Shown: one piece after another, positions 52,909 through 60,159 of the stretch
How the letters are laid out: each line of letters starts with the position of its first letter
Numbering within the stretch: the stretch's first letter is position 1
From: an uncultured Acidobacteriota bacterium
GTDB lineage: Bacteria; Acidobacteriota; Blastocatellia; Pyrinomonadales; Pyrinomonadaceae
Reading direction: 5' to 3'
NCBI GenBank assembly: GCA_937873515.1
Contig: CALMYB010000006.1
Location: 310,001 to 374,000 of the forward strand
DNA length: 64,000 nt
Program-made: the position numbers and the translations under genes
Notes under the pieces: model-generated
The model's database searches: none
The model's input: the letters and a program-made list of their open reading frames with translations, nothing else
What the model was told of the DNA's origin: nothing

Positions 52909-53883
52909 ATGAGAAAGATTTTTGACGGCAATGATGGCCGCAATGAGTGGCAGCGGCTCGAGGATCTTCTTGAAATGATGAAGATCTCGGGTCTCCGCGG
53001 ACTTTCAAGGATGGAAGTGCGCGAATTCGGCGAACTTTACAGGCGAGCCGCAGCCAACCTTGCGATCGCACGTGCTGAAACACGCGATCCGTCACTTATC
53101 GGTTATCTGAATGGACTCGTGATCCGGGCGCACGGTCAGATCTACAGGGCAGAGAGCCAAGGCGCCGGACTCATTCGCGGCTTTTTTGGTCGTGAGCTGC
53201 CTGCAACCTTTCGCCGAAATTGGAAGTTCCTCGCGTTCGCATTTGTGATCTTCGCGGGCTCTGCCGTTTTTGGTTTCGTAACGACCTGGATCGATATGGA
53301 TTTCACGCACTTTGTCGGCCTATCCGGCATACCCGATCAGATCCGCAGCGGTAATCGCTGGTGGCTCAGCCTTAACGAGGCGAACCAGATCGGCGCGACG
53401 CAGATCATGGCGAACAACATTCTCGTGATGATGCGCGCGTTCGCCTTGGGAGCGTTCTTCGCGGTCGGTGCGGTCTATGTTCTCGCGTTTGAAGGCGCAA
53501 GGCTCGGCAGCGTCTTCGGGGCGGGTTATCAGATCGATCCTGTTTTTGCGAATGATCTTGCGTCGTTCGTCGTCGGGCACGGTGTGATCGAACTGTCCTG
53601 CATCTTCTTTTGCGCGGGTGCGGGCATGATGATCGGCTACTCGCTGATCGCTCCCGGCGACCTTACGCGCGCACAGGCCGCAAAAAAGAGCGGCATGGAT
53701 GCCGCCCGTATCGTAATTGGATGTGCCTGTTTTTTGGTCGTTGCCGGCACGATCGAAGGCTTTCTTTCACCATCGGCCCTGCCGGCTCCAATTAAGGTTG
53801 CGACCGGAGTCTTGACCGGTATCGCCCTCTATTCTTATCTCTTCTTCGTTGGGCGATCGCCGGAAGTTTCCGACCAGAATTAG
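52909..53883 (+). CDS. SpoIIM-family (stage II sporulation protein M) membrane protein
   Basis: A 324-residue protein with a soluble N-terminal helical region and about six hydrophobic helices from about 100 on, including GFFGRELPATFRRNWKFLAFAF (family opening) and ANNILVMMRAFALGAFFAVGAVYVLAFEG. In Firmicutes SpoIIM helps engulfment, but in many non-sporulators the family sits beside DUF58, MoxR and RDD genes; here a DUF58 gene is at 56484. Its stop overlaps the convergent META gene by 4 bases. Confidence 0.88.
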   Translation: MRKIFDGNDGRNEWQRLEDLLEMMKISGLRGLSRMEVREFGELYRRAAANLAIARAETRDPSLIGYLNGLVIRAHGQIYRAESQGAGLIRGFFGRELPATFRRNWKFLAFAFVIFAGSAVFGFVTTWIDMDFTHFVGLSGIPDQIRSGNRWWLSLNEANQIGATQIMANNILVMMRAFALGAFFAVGAVYVLAFEGARLGSVFGAGYQIDPVFANDLASFVVGHGVIELSCIFFCAGAGMMIGYSLIAPGDLTRAQAAKKSGMDAARIVIGCACFLVVAGTIEGFLSPSALPAPIKVATGVLTGIALYSYLFFVGRSPEVSDQN

Positions 53884-54326
53884 TGTGCGTGTTCTTTTTT
53901 CGGTTCCTCAACGACCGGTTCGAACACAAGGTAAGTATGCCGCTTCGTACTTGTGATCGTGAGCTTCTTGTCCTTTAGCGAAAACGTATCCGCATTCTGA
54001 AGAACATCGAAGAACTTTCGCTCAAATCCATTCGTCAATTCGTCGCAGAACATCATCGTTGAGATCGGAGCCGAGACCTTCAGCTTGCCGTCAACGATCG
54101 AAAAGTCGGCCCCATATCCGTTGCAGCCGCCCTTGCCGCCGATACGCCCGTCTGCCGAGACATTCAGCGTAACTTCCATCTTGTCAATGGGATACGCCAT
54201 CTTATCGCGGAACATATACTGTGTAAGTTTGAACTTTGCGACAGGCATTTGCTGCGCATATCCGGCAGCGGCGCCGGCGGTCAAAAAAAGTCCAAATATC
54301 GTTAATGTCAAAAAATGCTTCTTCAT
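53880..54326 (-). CDS. META-domain exported protein
   Basis: A 148-residue protein with a signal peptide (MKKHFLTLTIFGLFLTAGAAAGYA) and a META-like domain: LNVSADGRIGGKGGCNGYGADF, then ISTMMFCDELTNGFERKFF and the closing KLTITSTKRHTYLVFE. META domains occur in HslJ-type and envelope stress proteins. The two Cys (CNGYG, FCDE) could form a disulfide. The start ATG 54326 has GAGGAG upstream. Function unknown. Confidence 0.8.
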   Translation of the reverse strand: MKKHFLTLTIFGLFLTAGAAAGYAQQMPVAKFKLTQYMFRDKMAYPIDKMEVTLNVSADGRIGGKGGCNGYGADFSIVDGKLKVSAPISTMMFCDELTNGFERKFFDVLQNADTFSLKDKKLTITSTKRHTYLVFEPVVEEPKKEHAH

Positions 54327-54402
54327 AGCTTCTCCTCAATTCGGCAGGCTCTATTCCTGCCAAGAGTTAAGAACGAATCTTACTGAAAAACTTGCAGCTT
54401 GG

Positions 54403-55152
54403 CTATAACGTGCGTACACGCTTAGGCTCTTTCAGGTCAATGGCCCACGCCGCTTTCGCAGCCCGGCGCATCTCTCTCCTACTCCCGGTCGTCAGAAAAA
54501 CGTCCGGTCGGCCAGTCGAAATTCGCGAAAGATCGAGTCGACTGACGACCGCATCCGCCGGATCGATAAACTGAGTTCTCGGGGAAACATATCGGGAAAG
54601 AACGTTGGCGATCGCAGGATAGTGAGTGCATGCGAGCAGAACGTGTGAGCAGTTCGCAAGGGGTTTGAGGATGCGCTCTGATTCTAAATGAAGAACGGGC
54701 GAATCGATCTCACCCATTTCGATCAGGCCCGAGAGCGGCTGAGCGATCCTTTGCTTTAAACCAATTCCCGCCGCAGCAAGCCCACGCCGATACACACCTG
54801 AGACAACAGTGCGTCGCCCGCCGATCAACCCAAGATCTTGCGGCTTTATATGTGCAGCCAGATCGACCGCAGGCTTGATCACACCTGAAACTTCAATGCC
54901 TCCGCAACGCAGATCATCGACCACGGTGCTTGCGGCGTTACAGCCGATGACGACCTGCGTTACATCATGTTCTCGAAGAAAGCGAATAACGCGTTCTAGG
55001 CGCTCAATGAGTTCCCGGCGCGTCGTTTTGCCGTAAGGCGTGAATCCGGTATCGGAGAAGTATGTGACAGAGGCGCGCGGAAATCTCTCTTTTAGTCGGC
55101 GATATATGCCGATCCCGCCGATTCCCCAATCGATCATTCCGATGCGGCCCAT
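54403..55152 (-). CDS. murI: Glutamate racemase-like (Asp/Glu racemase family) protein
   Basis: Family enzymes interconvert L- and D-glutamate, supplying peptidoglycan. The two catalytic cysteines are present (C71 in VVIGCNAAST and C175 in LLACTHYP). However, the N-terminal DSG is changed to D8-W9-G10 (IGMIDWGIGG), and the CNTAS position Thr is Ala; both normally contact substrate. So the substrate may differ or activity may be lost. 249 residues is near the family length. It is in an operon with the caspase-like/methyltransferase gene 4 bases upstream. Confidence 0.75.
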   Translation of the reverse strand: MGRIGMIDWGIGGIGIYRRLKERFPRASVTYFSDTGFTPYGKTTRRELIERLERVIRFLREHDVTQVVIGCNAASTVVDDLRCGGIEVSGVIKPAVDLAAHIKPQDLGLIGGRRTVVSGVYRRGLAAAGIGLKQRIAQPLSGLIEMGEIDSPVLHLESERILKPLANCSHVLLACTHYPAIANVLSRYVSPRTQFIDPADAVVSRLDLSRISTGRPDVFLTTGSRREMRRAAKAAWAIDLKEPKRVRTL

Positions 55153-55156
55153 ACGG

Positions 55157-56467
55157 TTACGGATATGTGAGCTTTGCCTCGATTCCGAGTTCGATCGGAC
55201 CGCTGTCAAACGCGAGGATGCGCGAATTCCAGCCAATATTCAGTATCTCGGCCTTTTGTCCGGGAAAACGGCTTTCGAGATACCATTTCATCTCATGTTC
55301 AGAACGTATCGGGTTGTATTCGACCATCTTCTGCCACGCAGGGTTGGCGACGAGCCGCTTCAACGCAGCCTCGAATTTTGCGTTCGACCGGCGCCCTGCG
55401 ACCTCCTTTGCCTTGTCGAGAAGAAGTTTCGGATACTCCTTGAAACCTACCGGAACCGTGACCATATCGACGATCAGGAACTTAGCGCCCGGCCTCGTGA
55501 CACGCTTGATCTCCGCAAGCAGCGGGTCCCAATCGAGATAACGGAACGACATCATCGAGATGACAATGTCGAACTCGGCATCCGCAAAAGGAAGCACCGG
55601 GCCGTCGATCTTTTGAAACTCAAGGTGCGCGTTCGCTGCGTTTCGCTTCTTTGCCTGTTCGATCATCGGCTCTGATTCGTCAACGCCGACGCCCGACGCG
55701 ATCCGCGATGAAAGGGCGTTCAGCAAAGCACCATTTCCACAGCCTATATCGAGAACGCGTAGGCCGGAACCCGGAATATGCTCGTTCAGCCACGCCCATT
55801 CGTCGCGCCGGACCCGTATATCTTCAAAGACCGCATCATAAAGCTCTGCGACATGGTCGTAACTTGGATCGCCGTCAGGCGGCCGCGGTTCAAATCGCTT
55901 TATTTTCTCCGATGGCATCATCCCGAGCCGCTTCTTTAGCGCGGCGGCGTAGCCGTGTGATTTTCTACCTTTGCAGCCGATCGTATATATCGGAGCATCG
56001 GTCCGCGTGCCGACAGATATGAACTTCTCCTTGTTTTTCGAGAAGGTCGTGTACCAAAAGAAACCGTGGGCAGGCACGTTCTGCGTTCTTGCAAAGAATG
56101 GGGCGAACCATCTCGCCGAACGACAGCAATAGAACGACGCGCTTCCATTCTCGGCGAATGGAATCTCCATCTGCTCCCATTCGTATGGCGAGAACTGTTC
56201 TGGAAACTCTACGGTTCCGAACATCGGGCCATACATTCCCGAATGTCCGACGAAAAGGAACTCCTTCAGCTTGCCGCCTTTCGTCTTGATATCGGCGATA
56301 GCGCCAAGAACGTCGTGCTTTGATTCGACGGCACGCGTGATCACTTCGCAGGCTGGGTCTTCGCGTCGCTTTTCGTCCGCAAGAGTCTCGGCCACGACAG
56401 GAAACTGCGAACCGCCAAGTCGGTATTTTGTTGTGTAAATGATGAGAGTAAAGAGGTTATCTGCCAT
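55157..56467 (-). CDS. Fusion of a caspase-like domain with a class I SAM methyltransferase
   Basis: A 436-residue protein. N-terminal part (1-185): strand-helix alternation with FLFVGHSGMYG (H75) and ASFYCCRSARWFA (C115), spaced 40 residues. Caspases have the catalytic His and the Cys of QACRG about 42 apart, and CCRS fits this loop. C-terminal part (200-345): methyltransferase with motif I VLDIGCGNGALLN at 238-250, VGVDESEPMIEQA and FDIVISMMSFRYL, then a family-11-like cap. No signal or membrane helix. The DUF58 gene is 16 bases upstream and murI-like 4 bases downstream. The fold assignment is my inference; the methyltransferase is clear. The substrate is unknown. Confidence 0.68.
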   Translation of the reverse strand: MADNLFTLIIYTTKYRLGGSQFPVVAETLADEKRREDPACEVITRAVESKHDVLGAIADIKTKGGKLKEFLFVGHSGMYGPMFGTVEFPEQFSPYEWEQMEIPFAENGSASFYCCRSARWFAPFFARTQNVPAHGFFWYTTFSKNKEKFISVGTRTDAPIYTIGCKGRKSHGYAAALKKRLGMMPSEKIKRFEPRPPDGDPSYDHVAELYDAVFEDIRVRRDEWAWLNEHIPGSGLRVLDIGCGNGALLNALSSRIASGVGVDESEPMIEQAKKRNAANAHLEFQKIDGPVLPFADAEFDIVISMMSFRYLDWDPLLAEIKRVTRPGAKFLIVDMVTVPVGFKEYPKLLLDKAKEVAGRRSNAKFEAALKRLVANPAWQKMVEYNPIRSEHEMKWYLESRFPGQKAEILNIGWNSRILAFDSGPIELGIEAKLTYP

Positions 56468-56483
56468 TTATGCTGCGGCCCGG

Positions 56484-57821
56484 CTAGAGAAGGCCGCGTA
56501 CCTTTACGCGAATATAAGATTCAAGAAGCTCCGTTGCAAGTGTCTGGGTCGTTACATCGAGGGCGAGGCCGCCAAGGGCTTTGACCTGGAGGAGGGCCGC
56601 GCCGCGTTGGACAAGCAGTTCTTCGGCGGCGGACTGCAGGAACATCTCCTTCTCATTCTTCGGCGGCGACGAGACAGAAGCGTTCAGGTCGCGGTCGCCT
56701 ATCGTTGCGACGAGCGGCAAATGCCTTGGGCGCAGAAGCGGCAGGGCTTCGAGCAGACGGCTTGAACTGTCCTTGTCGATAACATCGGTAAGGATCACGA
56801 CGAATGCGCGTTTCTTTGTATTCGAGGCAATGAATTGAAAGCCGCGTGAATAAGACGATTCGATGAGCTGCGGTTCGATATCGACAAGCGTTTCAAGGGC
56901 TGCGTCCATCTGGCCGACACCGCGTTTCGGCGGAAGATATCGAATCACCCGCCGGCCGAACACGACAATGCCGCAGTTGTCGCCCGCACGCGAACTGGCC
57001 GAAACGAGCGCAAGGCTCGCGTGCAGGGCGGTCTCGAATTTTGTTTCGTTATCGATGCGTCCTGTCATCAAGCGGCCTGCATCAAGAGCGATGATGATCG
57101 TCTGGTCGCGTTCGATCTGATGCTGAACGGATGTCAGCTTCGACCGGCGGGCAGTCGCAGTCCAAGAAATATTACGCATCTCGTCACCAGCAACATAATC
57201 CCGCAGAGACTCGAATTCACGCCCTTCTCCACGCCGCACGGCCTTTCGCTGAACGGCAAGAAATGAACGAGCGCCAAGAGCGCGGAGTTCGATCTCGCGA
57301 ACGCGACGCACGTTCGGATAGACCTTCACGCTTTGAGCTGTCCCGAGCGATGCTTGACACCAAACGAGTCCAAGCCGCGAAAGAACTCGGAGAGCGGTAT
57401 TGCCGAAATCATATAGACCGCGTCGCGGCGGCGTGACCATATACGAATAAGTGCCGACACTGTTCGGTTCAAGCTGAAGTGTTGCTTCTCGTTTCTGATC
57501 GCCAAGCTCCATCTCGGGCGGATATTCATCCTTGATCTTAAGGAGGAGAGTACGGCTGCCAGAGTTCGCCGCACTAAGTTTGATCTCGGTAGGGTCGCCA
57601 ATTGCCGGACGCCGCTCGAAACGCCGTGTGATCTCGATATCGTTCAGGGCGTTGCGGCTCGCGAAATAGTCGGCCAGCGCTGTCACGATGAGTGCGACGT
57701 CGAATACAAGGACGACCCAGCCGATATCCGTAAATGCGAACGTCGCCAATAACACTGTCACGGCGGCTATCAGCAGGGCATAGAATCTGTTGGTAAAGAC
57801 GAATCTCACTTGGTCGGCCAC
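56484..57821 (-). CDS. DUF58 protein with von Willebrand-like MIDAS domain
   Basis: A 445-residue protein with two N-terminal hydrophobic helices (about 12-30 and 33-52), a beta-rich Ig-like region, then the DUF58 motif GEGREFESLRDYVAGDEMRNI at about 200-220 and a VWA domain starting IIIALDAGRLM. Usually part of MoxR-AAA/DUF58/transglutaminase/SpoIIM systems; a SpoIIM gene lies at 52909. The start is GTG 57821. It heads the operon with the caspase-like/methyltransferase fusion. Confidence 0.85.
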   Translation of the reverse strand: MADQVRFVFTNRFYALLIAAVTVLLATFAFTDIGWVVLVFDVALIVTALADYFASRNALNDIEITRRFERRPAIGDPTEIKLSAANSGSRTLLLKIKDEYPPEMELGDQKREATLQLEPNSVGTYSYMVTPPRRGLYDFGNTALRVLSRLGLVWCQASLGTAQSVKVYPNVRRVREIELRALGARSFLAVQRKAVRRGEGREFESLRDYVAGDEMRNISWTATARRSKLTSVQHQIERDQTIIIALDAGRLMTGRIDNETKFETALHASLALVSASSRAGDNCGIVVFGRRVIRYLPPKRGVGQMDAALETLVDIEPQLIESSYSRGFQFIASNTKKRAFVVILTDVIDKDSSSRLLEALPLLRPRHLPLVATIGDRDLNASVSSPPKNEKEMFLQSAAEELLVQRGAALLQVKALGGLALDVTTQTLATELLESYIRVKVRGLL

Positions 57822-57904
57822 GCGATCTCACGATAAGGCTAGGAACGCTAGATTATACCATCATCCATAAAGCAAAATTGGCATCACAGTCGACTTGACA
57901 ATAT

Positions 57905-57925
57905 TTAGAATTGGAATTATTCTAA
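57905..57925. promoter_or_regulatory. Fur/PerR-type box
   Basis: Perfect 7-bp inverted repeat TTAGAAT - 7 bases - ATTCTAA, close to the PerR consensus TTATAATNATTATAA. It lies 9 bases upstream of the start of the Fur-family gene, the place for autorepression, and could control the peroxiredoxin downstream. Confidence 0.6.
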
Positions 57926-57933
57926 TTCAAGTT

Positions 57934-58338
57934 ATGAAGTTCTCGGCGATCAATGAACTGGGTTTAACACGGCAGCGTGAGGTCGTGCTTGAGGTCGTGC
58001 GCGAGGCGCACGGGCACTTGACCGCGAACGATGTATTTGTCGCAGCCAAAGCCAAGTTAGCGACCATAAGCTTTGCGACCGTGTACAACTCACTTCGATT
58101 TCTGAAGGAAGCCGGCCACATTGCCGAGATCCCCTTTGGAAACGGCGCAAGCCGATTCGATAAATTCACGCATCGCCACGATCACGCGATCTGTACGTCC
58201 TGCGGAAAGCTTGTCGATATCGAGATGGAGCTTCCTCCGGATCTCGTCAAGCGGGCCGCAAGATCGTCAAAATTCAAGCCCGAGACACTCAAATTCACAC
58301 TCCGTGGATTGTGTCCGGATTGTGTAAGAAAACCTTAA
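57934..58338 (+). CDS. Fur-family (PerR-like) metal-dependent regulator
   Basis: A 134-residue repressor. Order: winged-helix domain (about 1-75, with LTRQREVVLEVV, SFATVYNSLRFL), a dimerisation domain with H80, H82, H84 (THRHDHAICTSC) and two CxxC pairs (C87/C90 and C127/C130) for structural zinc. The start ATG 57934 is preferred. A peroxiredoxin follows at 58430, so PerR-type peroxide sensing fits better than iron sensing. A box sits just upstream. Confidence 0.88.
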   Translation: MKFSAINELGLTRQREVVLEVVREAHGHLTANDVFVAAKAKLATISFATVYNSLRFLKEAGHIAEIPFGNGASRFDKFTHRHDHAICTSCGKLVDIEMELPPDLVKRAARSSKFKPETLKFTLRGLCPDCVRKP

Positions 58339-58429
58339 TAATAGGATTTTCGGATTCCCGTAATGGAGCAAAAACAAAATGCCGTCTGCATCAGGCGGTG
58401 AAGATCAGAAAAAGGAGAGAATTAAAACA

Positions 58430-59017
58430 ATGTCAACTGCAACAGGAACCGCTACTGAGAATATCGCCACGGCACCGATCGCGAAGGTCGGCAAGCCTGC
58501 ACCTGACTTCAATATGCCCTCGACCAAGAACATCGATACCTTGGCGGAGAACGTCAAGCTCGCCGATTACAAGGGCAAATGGCTCATTCTGCTTTTTTAC
58601 CCGCTCGACTTTACATTCGTATGCCCGACCGAGCTGATCCACTTCTCGGATCGCCTGGAAGAATTCCAGGGCATCGGAGCCGAGGTCGTCGGTGTTTCGA
58701 CCGATTCGGTCCATTCGCATCGTGCATGGCTCAAGACGCCGCTCGATAAGAACGGCATTGAGGGCGTGAAGTATCCGATCGCTTCGGACACGGCCGGTAA
58801 ACTCGCACGCCAGTACAACATTCTCGTTGAGGAGGCGAACATCGCTCTTCGCGGCCTTTTCATCATCGATCCGGAAGGCACGCTGCAGTATTCGGTCGTC
58901 CAGAGCCTGAACATCGGCCGCTCGGTGGATGAAACGCTTCGTGTTCTGCAGGGTCTGCAGACCGGCGGGCTTTGCTCGGCAGACTGGAAGCCCGGCCAGG
59001 CGAACTTGAAGGCCTAA
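58430..59017 (+). CDS. 2-Cys peroxiredoxin (AhpC/Prx family)
   Basis: Reduces hydrogen and organic peroxides in the cytoplasm. The peroxidatic Cys is C65 (FVCPTE), the resolving Cys C182 (GGLCSADW). The 195-residue protein has a slightly extended N-terminus (MSTATGTATENIA). AAGGAGAG sits 10 bases before ATG 58430. It follows the PerR-like gene by 91 bases, and a thioredoxin-like gene comes after. The trio is a peroxide-stress unit. Confidence 0.95.
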   Translation: MSTATGTATENIATAPIAKVGKPAPDFNMPSTKNIDTLAENVKLADYKGKWLILLFYPLDFTFVCPTELIHFSDRLEEFQGIGAEVVGVSTDSVHSHRAWLKTPLDKNGIEGVKYPIASDTAGKLARQYNILVEEANIALRGLFIIDPEGTLQYSVVQSLNIGRSVDETLRVLQGLQTGGLCSADWKPGQANLKA

Positions 59018-59031
59018 GAGCTAAACAAGAT

Positions 59032-59109
59032 CAGCCGCAGGTGAGCCAATACCTCTGCAGGGGATGATACAAGGAGTATCTGCATTGGAAGACGGTTCAT
59101 CTGCGGCTG
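59032..59109 (+). ncRNA. Candidate structured RNA between peroxiredoxin and thioredoxin-like genes
   Basis: 9-bp perfect outer pair CAGCCGCAG / CTGCGGCTG (59032-59040, 59101-59109), which extends to about 16 bp with G-U pairs (GTGAGCC / GGTTCAT). Inside is a GATAC-AAGGA-GTATC hairpin. The T-run expected for a terminator is absent. It could be a leader or attenuator for the downstream gene. I recognise no known riboswitch. Confidence 0.4.
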
Positions 59110-59131
59110 TGAATTTCGAGGTGATCTTAAA

Positions 59132-59608
59132 ATGCCAATGAGAATTGGAGACCAGCGTCCCGCCTTTGACGGCGCGACGGACTGGCTGAACGAATTAGAG
59201 CAGACGGCTGATGACTATGTGAACGGCCAGCCTACGCTCGTCTATTTTTGGGCAACGAGCTGCGGCATCTGTAAAGACAATATGCCGAAACTGCAGGCTC
59301 TTAAAGCTAAGTATAAGGACGCGGGGCTTCGATCGGTGGCGATCCATATGCCGCGGTACGAAGCGGACACGAACATTGACACCGTGAAGGAAACGATCGC
59401 GACGCATTGCATCGATGACGTCTGCGCGGTGGACAACGAGCATAAGCTAAAGGATGCTTTCCTCAACGAGCAGGGCTGGGTTCCGGTATATTACCTTTTC
59501 GACGCGGAAGGCAAACTCAAGAGCCGTGCGGCGGGCGAATTCGGCATCGGCGTGCTCACCGGCGCACTCGAGAAGATGTTCCCCGAAGCACAAGCGGCAG
59601 GAAATTAA
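59132..59608 (+). CDS. TlpA/thioredoxin-like redox protein
   Basis: A 158-residue thioredoxin-fold protein with the CGIC motif (C44, C47) after LVYFWATS, typical of TlpA/ResA-like proteins, and a cis-Pro position (WVPVYYLF). No signal peptide, so cytoplasmic: a likely reductant of the peroxiredoxin upstream, or a thiol-disulfide enzyme. Start ATG 59132. Confidence 0.82.
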   Translation: MPMRIGDQRPAFDGATDWLNELEQTADDYVNGQPTLVYFWATSCGICKDNMPKLQALKAKYKDAGLRSVAIHMPRYEADTNIDTVKETIATHCIDDVCAVDNEHKLKDAFLNEQGWVPVYYLFDAEGKLKSRAAGEFGIGVLTGALEKMFPEAQAAGN

Positions 59609-59639
59609 TTAGTGATCCAATGTCAGATCTGGCATTGGA

Positions 59640-60125
59640 CTATATCAGCGGCCTGCTCGTCAGAACCCAGAAGAGGATCAGGCCGCTTGCGACGATCGAA
59701 GCCACCAGCAGCAAGAGCAGCGTGCCGATCAGGCCAAAAATGAAAAGGTAATCGCTTCGGGTGCCTTTACCGCGGCCTGTCGCACGTGTTCGGATAAGCT
59801 CCATATTCTTCTTGTTCGACTTCCATACAAAATCGAAGGCATCGCCCAAGAATGGGATCATCCCGACCAGATAGTCGATCGCTATGTTCAACGCCATTCT
59901 CAGCAGCGTGATCTTCGGAACGCCGTAGCGAACGCCTGAGAACAAGATGTACATCGATGGAACAAAGGTAAGAGTGTCGCCCACGTTCGGGATCAGGCCG
60001 ATCAGAGCGTCAAGGCCGAAGCGCCAACCTGTGCCTGGAATTCGAAAAAGCCCATCAAGATATCGTGATAGATTATCAAGACTCTCTTCGATCTCGATCT
60101 CTCTTCGTTTCTGAATGTCGTTCAT
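59640..60125 (-). CDS. DUF4112 membrane protein
   Basis: A 161-residue protein of DUF4112: LDGLFRIPGTGWRFGLDALIGLIPNVGDTL and the second FLGDAFDFVWKSNKKN, with two hydrophobic segments and one C-terminal helix (FIFGLIGTLLLLLVASIV). Function unknown, probably inner membrane. Tail to tail with the thioredoxin-like gene. Confidence 0.88.
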   Translation of the reverse strand: MNDIQKRREIEIEESLDNLSRYLDGLFRIPGTGWRFGLDALIGLIPNVGDTLTFVPSMYILFSGVRYGVPKITLLRMALNIAIDYLVGMIPFLGDAFDFVWKSNKKNMELIRTRATGRGKGTRSDYLFIFGLIGTLLLLLVASIVASGLILFWVLTSRPLI

Positions 60126-60159
60126 AAGCCGTCGCCGAGAATATTGCCGTGCGAACCGA

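Noticed and set aside
59034..59107. tRNA-like 74-base element (7-bp closing stem)
   Set aside because: The closing stem and a GGTTC-like stretch look tRNA-like, but there is no T-arm stem, anticodon arm or CCA-proximal consensus; kept only as a structured RNA candidate.
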